A DNA stretch of 59,072 nucleotides from Oscillospiraceae bacterium (lineage in GTDB: Bacteria > Bacillota > Clostridia > Saccharofermentanales > Saccharofermentanaceae), in contig CACWXL010000008.1 in the NCBI GenBank assembly GCA_902764825.1, forward strand, positions 1-59,072, in the 5' to 3' direction. Shown here in pieces: positions 1 to 7,618 of this stretch. Numbering within the stretch: position 1 is the stretch's first letter; the number at the start of each line of letters is the position of its first letter. The position numbers and the translations under genes are program-made. A model generated the notes under the pieces. The model searched no databases. It had not been told where the DNA came from and saw only the letters and a list, made by a program, of their open reading frames with translations.

Positions 1-37
1 GTTGTGAGATTTTCCACGCGCATGGCAGAATTATATA

Positions 38-622
38 TTAATATTCTGCTTTAGTCTCGCCGTAATCGATGGAATATTCGCCCTCAGCGAGCGCGATATT
101 GAAGTTGACGCGGTAGATGATGTAGGAAGATACGTCGATCTTGAATGCTTCGCAAAGTGCGCACCACTTGTCGGCAAGGTTAACGATAATGCTCTCGCGG
201 TGCATGGGCGGGAAAGGCGTAACGGGGAACATGTGCTTGGAGATGATGTCTCTCTCAAGATCGTTCAGACCGAAGTCCCTCTCGGCATTCCTCATTGCAG
301 TACCGGGATGTGTGAAGCCGTGAACTCTTCTTCCGGGCACGGTCTTGTCGTGCCAGTCGTAAAGGAAATAATCGTGAAGGAGTGCGCCTCTGACAAGGCT
401 GTCCTTATCGATATCGATCTTAAGAGTTCTCTCAAGGAAATGAGCCATAAGGAGACTGAACTTTGCAACTGACAGGCAGTGCTCGAAAACAGTAGTCTCA
501 CCGTGCTGTACGAATGTCTTGAGGACCTGGGCTTCAGGACTTAAGATGATGTCCTTGCCGCGGGTCAGTAATTCCTTCGCCAGCTTATATTCAGTTATGC
601 GTTTAGCAAAATGTAAAGCCAA
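38..622 (-). CDS. HD-domain phosphohydrolase
   Basis: Metal-dependent phosphohydrolase of the HD superfamily; substrate unknown. Visible HD signature: a His in FEHCLSVAKFS, the HD doublet in ALLHDYFLYDW, a further His in HGFTHPG, and a late Asp in NLADKWCAL, which fits a single HD domain covering most of the protein. The frame is open to a TTG at 652, but an AAGGGG ribosome site (629-634) sits six bases before a TTG at 620-622, so I place the start there. A TATACT -10-like box lies upstream (676-681). It is followed at the window edge by a possible start of another minus-strand gene (ATG at 21-23) that cannot be judged. The family assignment is solid, the start only probable. Confidence 0.8.
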   Translation of the reverse strand: MALHFAKRITEYKLAKELLTRGKDIILSPEAQVLKTFVQHGETTVFEHCLSVAKFSLLMAHFLERTLKIDIDKDSLVRGALLHDYFLYDWHDKTVPGRRVHGFTHPGTAMRNAERDFGLNDLERDIISKHMFPVTPFPPMHRESIIVNLADKWCALCEAFKIDVSSYIIYRVNFNIALAEGEYSIDYGETKAEY

Positions 623-796
623 TTTAATCCCCTTGTGCTTTGATATTATCAAAGGCGATTTTTCACACCTTGATAAGTATACCGCAAGAGACCTGTTTTT
701 ACCCTATGGATTTCGTAACATTTTTGTGTCGTATTGCATAGAAAAGTGAGGCAATATGCGAGCGGCCTAAAATCCTTTTGCGAGGCTAAAAAACAG

Positions 797-903
797 GTCA
801 ACTTTCAGCTTTGATTTTGCGGACATTTTGCTGTCTAAAAAGCTGACTTTCTCGAAAAGTCAACATTTTGGACATGTTTTTGGCCACATATTCAAAGCTG
901 AAA
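797..903. repeat. Intergenic cluster of inverted short words
   Basis: The 653-944 gap has no convincing ORF. It holds TTTCAGCTTTGA (804-815), repeated inverted as TCAAAGCTGAAA (892-903). Between them are a GACTTT/AAAGTC hairpin and two near copies of a TCAAC/ACATTTTG word. No T-tract follows, so it is not an obvious terminator. Function unknown. Confidence 0.55.
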
Positions 904-944
904 AACGACTGAGCTGAAACGGCCGCGCTGAAACCGGAGGAAAC

Positions 945-1670
945 TCACTTAAAGTACGATTTCTTCACCTTCAGGTTCCACCAGATCTTCCAGGTGTCCG
1001 TAAACATCTTCCAGACGTCGCCCATCTTGATCCTGCCAAACGACTGCCCTCTCGTAAAATTCAGTTCCACGGGCATCTCGATGAGCTTGGCCTTCTTCTT
1101 GGAAGCGAGCGCCAGAAGCTCGATATCGAATGCATAGCCGTCGATCTTCCTTAAGGGCGCGATCTCTCTTATTATGGAACCCCTGTAGAGCTTAAGTCCG
1201 GTCTGGGTATCGTGGCACTTGAGGCCGAACAGGACCTTGAGCATTATGTAGTAGCAAAGGGAGAATACTTTGCGCGCGAAAGGATATTCGAGCTTGGAAT
1301 CCTTATGCATCTTGGAACCGATGACGATATCGGCGCCTGAAGCATTCATCTCCTCAAAGTACATCTTGATGAAATCCGGTGAGAGATCCAGGTCAGCATC
1401 GATGAATCCGACGATGTCTCCTTTGCTGTTTACGGCGCCCCATGAGACCGCACCGCCCTTGCCGCGGTTTACCTCATAACCGAAGTCCTTGATATTGGGA
1501 TTATCGTGTGCCGCACGCGCTGCTTCCGCACCGGTATTATCCTTGCTGCCGTCGTTGACCGCGATGATCTCATAGTCCGACGTAAACGCCTTGAGCGCCT
1601 TGTCGATTGTCATGAGATTATCGTAGATGTGTTCGCCTTCGTTATAGGCAGGCACGACGATGCTGAGCAT
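945..1670 (-). CDS. Family 2 glycosyltransferase (DPM1/dolichyl-phosphate sugar synthase-like)
   Basis: Transfers a sugar from a nucleotide donor, probably to a polyprenyl-phosphate or similar lipid carrier at the cytoplasmic membrane face. The N-terminus MLSIVVPAYNEGEHI, the AVNDGSKDNT segment and the DADLDLSPD metal/nucleotide motif are typical of GT2 enzymes. VIGSKMHKDS and the DTQTGLKLYR segment are characteristic of the DPM1/GtrB-like branch. At 241 residues it matches soluble DPM1-type enzymes; no C-terminal transmembrane pair is seen, and the Lys-rich tail may contact the membrane. It lies 42 bases downstream of the TPM-domain gene. Sugar and acceptor cannot be read from the sequence. 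Confidence 0.85.
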   Translation of the reverse strand: MLSIVVPAYNEGEHIYDNLMTIDKALKAFTSDYEIIAVNDGSKDNTGAEAARAAHDNPNIKDFGYEVNRGKGGAVSWGAVNSKGDIVGFIDADLDLSPDFIKMYFEEMNASGADIVIGSKMHKDSKLEYPFARKVFSLCYYIMLKVLFGLKCHDTQTGLKLYRGSIIREIAPLRKIDGYAFDIELLALASKKKAKLIEMPVELNFTRGQSFGRIKMGDVWKMFTDTWKIWWNLKVKKSYFK

Positions 1671-1712
1671 AGTTATCCTTTGGTTTCAAGATTTTCGCGG
1701 TATTTTAGCACA

Positions 1713-2600
1713 TCAGAAGCGGCCGCCGCCACCACCGGAGAATCCGCCTCCTCCGCCGCCGGAGAAACCTCCTCCGCCGCCGCCTGAGAAGCCGCCTCCG
1801 CCGCCGCTGGAAGAAGATTCATGATGGATTACCTTTTTACTCAGGAATGCTTCATTCTTCTCGACGATATTGCTGCCGGGAATGGAATATGTGCCGATCG
1901 CAGGAAGCTTGTCGAGTCTTCTTCTCGGTGTGGCAATGCCCAATGAGAGGAAAGAAAATCCGATAGGGATGATGATCGTAAAGAAAACAATAGCGGCATA
2001 GCTCTGATACGAGTATCCGTTCAGATCAGTCGTTATATTCTCTACTGCCTCTCCGTAACGGCCGTCTCCGAGCTGGGACAGATATCTTCTGAACAGAGAC
2101 ATGCACTCATCGTCGGAAACTGCGAAATGAGCCGTTCCGTAAGTATAGAGCCAGAAGAATCTTCCGCCCTTATAATCCAATGTAACGTCGATCAGGATGC
2201 AGACGCCGGAGTTGTTCTGAAGAGGTACTGTCTTAACGCTCTTCATGTAGTAGTCTTCGGCAAATCTCTTCTCATCATCATCAGAATTGGAGTATTTAGA
2301 ACCCTTGTCTTTTGTAGTGACGATGACAACATTGATGTCCTTCTCCTTGGAGAGCTTCTTTGCAGCATCTTCAATGTTATCCATCTCTTCGCTCGTGAAA
2401 AGATCAGCGTCATCTACGACCTTTACGGTCTTTTTAGGTGACAGGTTCATGAAGATGTAGAAGACAACGCTCGCAATGATTATGCAGATAAGAGCGATGC
2501 CGACACCGATCGACGCACCGTTAAGTTCTGATAAGACAGAGAGCTTGGGGCCCTTGCCCTGATCCTGATTCAGTTCGTTATATTCAACGTTTTCGCTCAT
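1713..2600 (-). CDS. TPM-domain membrane protein with glycine-rich tail
   Basis: TPM-fold (YgcG/TLP18.3-like) protein; in bacteria these are membrane-linked proteins of poorly known role. One transmembrane helix at about residues 32-52 (IGVGIALICIIIASVVFYIF) precedes the TPM domain (about 60-195; VVDDADLFTSEEMDNIE start). A second helix (about 205-225) follows, and then a tail of four to five GGGGG-FS units ending in GGRF. Such Gly-rich tails are common in this family. It overlaps the upstream zinc-ribbon gene by four bases (ATGA-type junction), so the two are translated together and probably work together. Confidence 0.8.
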   Translation of the reverse strand: MSENVEYNELNQDQGKGPKLSVLSELNGASIGVGIALICIIIASVVFYIFMNLSPKKTVKVVDDADLFTSEEMDNIEDAAKKLSKEKDINVVIVTTKDKGSKYSNSDDDEKRFAEDYYMKSVKTVPLQNNSGVCILIDVTLDYKGGRFFWLYTYGTAHFAVSDDECMSLFRRYLSQLGDGRYGEAVENITTDLNGYSYQSYAAIVFFTIIIPIGFSFLSLGIATPRRRLDKLPAIGTYSIPGSNIVEKNEAFLSKKVIHHESSSSGGGGGFSGGGGGGFSGGGGGGFSGGGGGRF

Positions 2601-3721
2601 CCCCAGAACCCCCTCATGATAATGCCGAGAACAAATCTTGTTATGACGGCCAAAATACCAAGGACGATAAAGAAGAACATCATCTTCTTAACAGGGCTTA
2701 CCGGAAGCTGTCCGGCAACTTCGCCTGTCTGTCCGTTCATAGCGAAATAATAGTACTTGTTGCGGTACTTATAGGACATGAACCATATAGGAAGCAGCGC
2801 GTAATTTGCTTCCATTGAATCTATCCTGCTTAAGTTCTGCTTTATGTTGAACCTGTCAAAAGACCCCTTCAGGGAACCCTTGAGAGCCTTATCGATACCG
2901 TCCATACCGCGCTTTGTCGCACGTGCGGCAAGGTCCTGCGGTGACTGGTCATACCTGTCAGCGTAGAATCCCGGAAGATATCTGTAGTCGTAAGGAATAA
3001 GCGCATTGAAATCAAAAGGTTCGATAGCTTCCATAAGAGCATCGTCGATCCTCGTCTCGCCGTCCAGCGGAACGTGGTCCCAGGACAAGTCGGCTTTTCT
3101 GTCGAATGAGAATGTCTCAATGATCTCATCGTTGCCTCTGTACCTGATCTTATCACCGGTACCGTGGGCATCGATCGTAGCCTTGATATTGAAGAGCCAG
3201 AACGGTACGTAAAGACCTGTCATCTTCGCAACGTTCTTCTTGGATACGAATCCGAAAGGTGTCCACTTACCCTTGCCTGCCCACTTTACGAAAGCTTCTT
3301 CGGCAGACTTTCTGGAATATTTGAAAGGGATCATGTACTGAGGCTGGAACTGCTCCGTAAGTCTCTTGCCGACAAGAGCAGGAGATCCGCAGAATGCACA
3401 GAATGTTGCAGCTGTATGGCTGTCTGTTACGATCTTCGCGCCGCATGCATTGCAGACGAATTCTGTCTGTTCGGGCTGTGCCTGCGATTGTGCCTGAGGC
3501 TGCTGATCCTGAGCCTGCGCTGCTTGAGCTGCCTGAGCCTGCTCATATTCCTTGGCAGGATCAGTCGGTTCGGCAGGCTTGGCTTCAAGTTCGCCTACTG
3601 TGATGGTGTTTAATTCAGCGGGATCAAAAGATGCTCCGCAGCTCGGACACTCAAGTTTCTGAGTATCGGCATTAAGTGTGAGATTCGATCCGCAGTTCGG
3701 ACATTTGATTGTATCTGCCAT
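2597..3721 (-). CDS. Zinc-ribbon membrane protein (paralogue of 33102-34265)
   Basis: Starts with a CPNCG...CPSCG four-Cys zinc ribbon (about residues 8-29), then a Gln/Ala-rich linker, then a second ribbon CNACG...CAFCG (about 93-115). A soluble domain of about 200 residues follows, with a transmembrane helix near the C-terminus (MMFFFIVLGILAVITRF). FAMNGQTGEVAGQLP is a recognisable landmark shared with the paralogue at 33102-34265. Function unknown; the ribbons suggest metal-stabilised folding rather than DNA binding. AGGAGG lies just before the ATG and an extended -10 (TGGTATACT) upstream, so this gene starts a transcription unit with the TPM gene. Confidence 0.75.
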   Translation of the reverse strand: MADTIKCPNCGSNLTLNADTQKLECPSCGASFDPAELNTITVGELEAKPAEPTDPAKEYEQAQAAQAAQAQDQQPQAQSQAQPEQTEFVCNACGAKIVTDSHTAATFCAFCGSPALVGKRLTEQFQPQYMIPFKYSRKSAEEAFVKWAGKGKWTPFGFVSKKNVAKMTGLYVPFWLFNIKATIDAHGTGDKIRYRGNDEIIETFSFDRKADLSWDHVPLDGETRIDDALMEAIEPFDFNALIPYDYRYLPGFYADRYDQSPQDLAARATKRGMDGIDKALKGSLKGSFDRFNIKQNLSRIDSMEANYALLPIWFMSYKYRNKYYYFAMNGQTGEVAGQLPVSPVKKMMFFFIVLGILAVITRFVLGIIMRGFWG

Positions 3722-3744
3722 GCTACTATCCCTCCTGAATTTTT

Positions 3745-3752
3745 AGTATACC
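3745..3752 (-). promoter_or_regulatory. Extended -10 promoter for the zinc-ribbon/TPM genes
   Basis: On the minus strand TGGTATACT forms an extended -10 box, followed about 15 bases later by AGGAGGG and the ATG of the zinc-ribbon gene. No good -35 hexamer is visible. Confidence 0.5.
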
Positions 3753-3757
3753 ATATT

Positions 3758-4480
3758 TCAGTTATCTGCTTCCAAAAGAGCTTTTCTTGTCTTCGTGTGG
3801 CTCGTGATCGAATGAGGATAATCGATCTCTTTGAATTCCACTCCCTTGCGCTCACAGATGATCTTTACAAAGGATTCCGCGAGTCTGGGATTCTTAAGGA
3901 GCACAGGTCCTATGAGGCTTATTCCGAGAAGGTTATTCTTCCTTGCGGCATCCTTTTTGAGAGGAACATTTCCGATCACCTTTATGGCCTCGAATTCAAG
4001 TCCGTCGGTAACGTCAGGGACGCCTGCCCTGTTTACGAATCCGACATAGCGGTGACCGGTGACATTGTCCTTGAGGATGACATCGCCAGTGTAACGCTTT
4101 TCGAGCTGCTCCCTGAACGTAAAACCAAAGAGTCCCAGGCCTTCCACAAAACGTCCGTCAGCCGTGGTGATACCCTTGCCCAGGATATCGTAGCTGTTGC
4201 CCGTAAAGAGCATCGGAACGCCTTCATCCACAGCCTCGAAAAGCTCTGTTTTAAACTTCGCAAGATGCTCTGCAGCGAGGTTCCTGTTGGATTCATAACC
4301 CGAGCCCATGTAAACGAGATCGGCATCTTCAAAACTGATCTTCTCATCAGTGATAGTTGCTTTATCTATCTTCACTTCAAAGCCCTGATCCTTAAGTCTC
4401 TTCTCGAGGATCCTGACATTGCCGTTGTCGCCGTAAAGGCTCATGAAATCCGGATACAAGTAAAGGATATTCACTGTCAT
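3758..4480 (-). CDS. gatD: GatD-like type 1 glutamine amidotransferase, catalytically degenerate
   Basis: Partner subunit of the MurT/GatD lipid II isoglutaminyl synthase, which normally supplies ammonia from glutamine. Fold and length (240 residues) match GatD: LYPDFMSLYGDNGNV at the start, then DADLVYMGSG, GRFVEGLGLF and KNNLLG. However, the usual nucleophile motif CGGYQ reads GNSYD (residue 94 Gly instead of Cys), and the usual YLHGP reads SLIGP (residue 190 Ile instead of His), so the glutaminase dyad is gone. The start is the ATG overlapping the murT stop (ATGA); a longer frame to 4534 has no support. It may be a structural subunit, with ammonia coming from elsewhere. Confidence 0.85.
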   Translation of the reverse strand: MTVNILYLYPDFMSLYGDNGNVRILEKRLKDQGFEVKIDKATITDEKISFEDADLVYMGSGYESNRNLAAEHLAKFKTELFEAVDEGVPMLFTGNSYDILGKGITTADGRFVEGLGLFGFTFREQLEKRYTGDVILKDNVTGHRYVGFVNRAGVPDVTDGLEFEAIKVIGNVPLKKDAARKNNLLGISLIGPVLLKNPRLAESFVKIICERKGVEFKEIDYPHSITSHTKTRKALLEADN

Positions 4481-5823
4481 GCGAGTTCCCTCCTTGTAAC
4501 TATCGATAAGATCTTCTCTTTGTCGGAGAAGCATGTGATCACGTACAGGAATGAATCGAGATTATGCGAGCAGTAATCAGCCGCATCGTTCACAAATTCG
4601 AACATCTCTATCTTGTCTTCGTCGATACCTGCGAGCTCGAATCTTACTGCAAGATCGTCGCAGTACTGACCTGCAAGGATTATCTTGTCGATATTTGTCT
4701 GCTTGAGCTTCTCGAAATTAATATCCCAGAGCCAGCTCGAATCAGATGTATAGTACTTGCGGCTTATCGCATCGACAATAAACATTACGCTCTTCCTTCT
4801 GTTATCGGATACAACGACATCGATCGAGCGGTCGTAAGATACCGAGTTCTCGTGCTTTGAAAGAAGGAGTCTGCCGTCGAGTTTGCCCAGAGTAAAGTCA
4901 GAGATACGTCCAGATCTTAAGATGTATCCTCCGAGCGATTCGGCAGCCTTCTCAGGAGCGATGCCTGCCGTAACTGCAGCGGTAAATGCCGCAAGGATGT
5001 TGTAGCAATGGTAGATACCGGTAAAGAAAACAGGGATCTCATACTTGCCGTCTATAGTGATGGACGCCTTGCCGTCTTCTTCCTTTGAGGAAGTCAGGGT
5101 GTGGTCCGTATCGTGCCTTGCAAAGCCGCAGGACGTGCACCTGAACTTGCCGATGTGATTGTAATGGTAATACTCATAGACCATCGGCTTCTTGCAGATG
5201 GGGCAGTACTTGCCGTCGTCGTAGATGCCTTCGTTGACAGGCTTATCTGTCGGGAGCTTATCGGCGCCGAAATAGATCGTGCCTTCCCTGTCCTTGCCAA
5301 AGCTCGAAACGAGCGGATCGTCAGCATTAAGGATCAGGGTCATGTCATCGTAGACAGCCTGCGAGATTATGCTCTTTATGAATTCCGGATGGCCGTTCCT
5401 GGTCATCTGGTCCCTGTAAAGGTTATTGATAACAAAATACTTCGGATGGAAATACTTGAATATATATCTGGAATATCTCTCGTCAGCTTCCAAAAGGATA
5501 ACGTCGCTCTTGACTCTGCCTGACATCGTTGAATCGCCGGCAAGGAAAGTCACGACACCTTCGATCTGGTTGGAACCTTCCTTGTTATATGCGACCTTAA
5601 GCCCGCTGCTCTTGAGCACATGGGCGATCATCTCGACCGTGGAAGTCTTGCCGTTGGAACCTGTAACGGCGATGGAGATCTCCGGAAGCTTCAGGTTCGA
5701 AAGTATATCCGGGCAGATCTTCAGGGCATACTTGCCGGGCAGGCTCGAGCCGCGTCCGAAAAGCTTCGCGAGACGCCTTACGATCTTGCAAACAAGGATT
5801 GCTGTAAACACTCTTATCTTCAT
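4477..5823 (-). CDS. murT: MurT-like Mur ligase (lipid II isoglutaminyl synthase subunit)
   Basis: ATP-dependent Mur-ligase-family enzyme that activates the D-Glu alpha-carboxylate of the peptidoglycan stem for amidation at the membrane. The P-loop is TGSNGKTS (residues 54-61), followed by YNKEGSNQIEGV. A Cys4 zinc ribbon (CPIC...CTSC, about 207-235), typical of MurT, interrupts the central domain. The DUF1727 region is present, with the SSWLWDINFE motif. Length 448 is normal. The N-terminus is basic and hydrophobic. The gene is translationally coupled to the GatD-like gene, whose active site is lost, so the nitrogen source of this ligase is an open question. Confidence 0.9.
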   Translation of the reverse strand: MKIRVFTAILVCKIVRRLAKLFGRGSSLPGKYALKICPDILSNLKLPEISIAVTGSNGKTSTVEMIAHVLKSSGLKVAYNKEGSNQIEGVVTFLAGDSTMSGRVKSDVILLEADERYSRYIFKYFHPKYFVINNLYRDQMTRNGHPEFIKSIISQAVYDDMTLILNADDPLVSSFGKDREGTIYFGADKLPTDKPVNEGIYDDGKYCPICKKPMVYEYYHYNHIGKFRCTSCGFARHDTDHTLTSSKEEDGKASITIDGKYEIPVFFTGIYHCYNILAAFTAAVTAGIAPEKAAESLGGYILRSGRISDFTLGKLDGRLLLSKHENSVSYDRSIDVVVSDNRRKSVMFIVDAISRKYYTSDSSWLWDINFEKLKQTNIDKIILAGQYCDDLAVRFELAGIDEDKIEMFEFVNDAADYCSHNLDSFLYVITCFSDKEKILSIVTRRELA

Positions 5824-5947
5824 AGCGTTGCAATTATATCACGCGAACGGCCGTCTTTTAATATATTTATAAAAGAGCCGCAAAATCACCCTTCATTTTA
5901 TAAGATCTCCGGTCCTGTGACCGCGGGTCTGCCTGCCAACTTTTTCG

Positions 5948-5995
5948 AACACTTTTGAATAAAAGTGTTTACATTCTGAAATTGTGGTATATAAT
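5948..5995 (+). promoter_or_regulatory. pheA promoter with overlapping palindrome
   Basis: TTTACA (5968-5973) and TATAAT (5990-5995) with 16 bases between form a good sigma-70-type promoter. A perfect palindrome with nine-base arms (AACACTTTT, 5948-5956, and its complement, 5961-5969) reaches the first bases of the -35 box, so it could be an operator. The predicted transcription start (about 5999-6002) is almost at the leader-peptide ATG, so that peptide would be translated from a nearly leaderless RNA. Confidence 0.6.
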
Positions 5996-6001
5996 TTCGG
6001 C

Positions 6002-6067
6002 ATGACTAATTTTGCATTTACATGGCGTGACTTTTCATTTTTTGCCTTTACGAATAGGGGTAATTAG
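6002..6067 (+). CDS. Phe-rich leader peptide of pheA
   Basis: A 21-codon ORF (ATG 6002, TAG 6065-6067) just downstream of the promoter. Phe codons (all TTT) stand at positions 4, 6, 11, 13, 14 and 16, and one Trp at 8: six Phe in 13 residues. It is followed directly by paired RNA segments that make a terminator/antiterminator switch and then by pheA. This is the architecture of enteric pheL-pheA attenuation: ribosomes stall on Phe codons when charged tRNA-Phe is scarce. No ribosome binding site is visible, consistent with a leaderless start. The peptide itself needs no function. Confidence 0.8.
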   Translation: MTNFAFTWRDFSFFAFTNRGN

Positions 6068-6148
6068 TTCACTGCATGTAAATAAATTACTTGATTTACG
6101 TAGATTTATAGGGCCCCGCAGTGAACAAGACTGTGGGGCTTTTAATTT
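6067..6148 (+). promoter_or_regulatory. Transcription attenuator (antiterminator/terminator switch) of pheA
   Basis: Terminator: GCCCCGCAG (6113-6121) pairs with CTGTGGGGC (6131-6139) and is followed by TTTTAATTT. Antiterminator: GTTCACTGC (6067-6075), beginning at the last base of the leader stop codon, pairs perfectly with GCAGTGAAC (6118-6126), which takes GCAG away from the terminator stem. A small GTAAAT/ATTTAC hairpin (6078-6083/6094-6099) would bring the two halves together. A ribosome stalled on the Phe codons leaves 6067-6075 free (read-through); one that reaches the stop codon covers it (termination). Confidence 0.8.
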
Positions 6149-6164
6149 GACGGAGGATTAAACC

Positions 6165-7295
6165 ATGACACAGAAACAGGCCGGAAAAAGAATCGAAGAG
6201 ATCGATCAGCAGATCAAGGAGCTTTTCGCAGAGCGTCTCGAAGCAAGCAAGATGGCAAACGAGACACTGAGCAAATCCGAGATCGCGTTAAAGAGCAGAC
6301 GCTACGAGCGCAGTTACCTCTCAGGACTCGAGAGCTCGAACCAGCTCATCGACAACTACGAACGCGTACTCTTCACCACGATGTTCAACTTAAGCCACTC
6401 ATACCGCAACATGGAGTACGGCACAAGGACCGAGCTCGCAGATCAGATCCACAAAGCGCTGGAGACTACACCGAACGAATTCCCGAAGTCACCCATGGTC
6501 GCCTGCCAGGGCATTGAAGGCGCTTACTCGCAGATAGCCACAGACAAGATCTTCCGTCACGCAAACATCATGTATTTCAGGACTTTCGACGGCGTATTCC
6601 AGGCAGTCGAATCCGGACTTTGCAAGTTCGGCATCCTCCCCATCGAGAACAGTTCCTTCGGTTCCGTCACACAGGTCTACGACCTCATGGTAGGCCACAA
6701 GTTCCATATCGTAAGAGACTATAAGCTCAGGATCTCCCACAAGCTCCTCGCAAATCACGGCGCAAGATTCGAGGACATCCGCGAAGTCTATTCCCACAAT
6801 CAGGCAATAGGCCAGTGCAGCAAGTTCTTAAAAGAACATCCGGACATCAAGGTAAACATCGTCGAGAACACCGCCGTCGCAGCAAAGAGCGTTGCTGATT
6901 CAGGCAGAAAGGATGTCGCTGCGATATCTTCCGCTGACTGCCAGCAGCTCTACGGCTTGGAAGCCATAAGAGATGACATCCAGAACACTGACAACAACTA
7001 CACGAGATTCATCTGCATCACAAAAGAGCTCATGATCTTCCCCGGCGCATCCAAGACATCCGTCATGCTCGCTCTGGGCCACACGCCCGGTGCGCTCGCA
7101 GACACTCTCGCGAAGTTCTCTTCCCTTGGACTTAACCTCACGAAGATCGAATCGCGTCCCATCCCGGGCAAGGATTTCGAGTTCATGTTCTACCTTGATT
7201 TCGAAGCATCCGCATATTCGGAGGAAGTCATCTCTTTGCTTTGCGAGCTCGACGCCGAGCCTACCGAATTCGCTTATCTCGGAACATATATCTGA
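6165..7295 (+). CDS. pheA: Bifunctional chorismate mutase/prephenate dehydratase
   Basis: Converts chorismate to prephenate and then to phenylpyruvate in phenylalanine synthesis (cytosol). Three domains in order: AroQ-type chorismate mutase (about 1-90; RIEEIDQQIKELFAERLEAS), prephenate dehydratase (about 107-285; CQGIEGAYSQIA, with the catalytic TRF in NNYTRFICI) and a C-terminal ACT domain (about 298-372) with GALADTLAKF and the Phe-binding ESRP. Feedback inhibition by Phe is therefore expected, on top of the attenuation seen upstream. GGAGG lies six to ten bases before the ATG. It is one of the few plus-strand genes and has its own terminator at 7324-7354. Confidence 0.95.
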   Translation: MTQKQAGKRIEEIDQQIKELFAERLEASKMANETLSKSEIALKSRRYERSYLSGLESSNQLIDNYERVLFTTMFNLSHSYRNMEYGTRTELADQIHKALETTPNEFPKSPMVACQGIEGAYSQIATDKIFRHANIMYFRTFDGVFQAVESGLCKFGILPIENSSFGSVTQVYDLMVGHKFHIVRDYKLRISHKLLANHGARFEDIREVYSHNQAIGQCSKFLKEHPDIKVNIVENTAVAAKSVADSGRKDVAAISSADCQQLYGLEAIRDDIQNTDNNYTRFICITKELMIFPGASKTSVMLALGHTPGALADTLAKFSSLGLNLTKIESRPIPGKDFEFMFYLDFEASAYSEEVISLLCELDAEPTEFAYLGTYI

Positions 7296-7323
7296 TAACC
7301 ATGGTTTGAAAACAGTGCTGATA

Positions 7324-7354
7324 AAGACGGTGTCTTCCAAGGCACCGTCTTTTT
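7324..7354 (+). terminator. Rho-independent terminator of pheA
   Basis: AAGACGGTG and CACCGTCTT form a nine-base-pair stem followed by TTTT, 28 bases after the pheA stop codon. Confidence 0.85.
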
Positions 7355-7408
7355 GCGTCACGCTGCCGTTTTTACCTGGCGCCCGCCTGCCGCGGAGTCT
7401 TGTTGCCT

Positions 7409-7510
7409 CAAATGTTGCTTCTTCTGTCCGCCGAGAAGGCAACAAATAAGGCAACATTGGCAATGTTGCTCTAAATGTTGCTCTTTTTGTCCGCCCGGAA
7501 GGCAACAAAT
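7409..7510. repeat. Two imperfect 39-bp tandem units with an internal palindrome
   Basis: Units at 7409-7447 and 7472-7510 are nearly identical; each begins AAATGTTGC and ends GAAGGCAACAAAT. Between them is a perfect palindrome, GCAACATT-GGC-AATGTTGC (7451-7469). GTTGC and GCAAC words recur throughout. The block lies between two converging genes, beyond the pheA terminator. No ORF fits. Function unknown. Confidence 0.65.
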
Positions 7511-7555
7511 CCTTAACAGAAGTGCTGCCCGGGAATCGGACTTCCAAACCGCGCG

Positions 7556-7589
7556 AAAAAAAGCGGCGCCACCATAAAAGTGACACCGC
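7556..7589 (-). terminator. Terminator of the small membrane protein gene
   Basis: On the minus strand GCGGTGTCAC pairs (with G-U pairs) with GGTGGCGCCGC across a TTTTAT loop and is followed by seven T. It lies about 30 bases after the stop codon of the 7619-8008 gene. Confidence 0.75.
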
Positions 7590-7618
7590 CTGTGATCAGC
7601 GTTTTTTCCCGCGATGGA

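Noticed and set aside
1..23. Possible start of a minus-strand gene (ATG at 21-23)
   Set aside because: Only seven codons are visible, with a TATAAT just upstream but no ribosome site; it cannot be supported.
1725..1815. Microsatellite-like CCG-rich tract
   Set aside because: It is the in-frame Gly-rich tail of the TPM protein, common in that family, not an independent repeat.
3797..4576. Plus-strand frame of 259 codons over the gatD-like gene
   Set aside because: Antisense shadow of a recognised protein.
7400..7515. CRISPR array
   Set aside because: Only two units, palindromic spacer, no cas genes anywhere in the window.
6900..7586. Minus-strand frame of 228 codons over the end of pheA
   Set aside because: Antisense to the ACT domain; it runs into the repeat block at 7409-7510.
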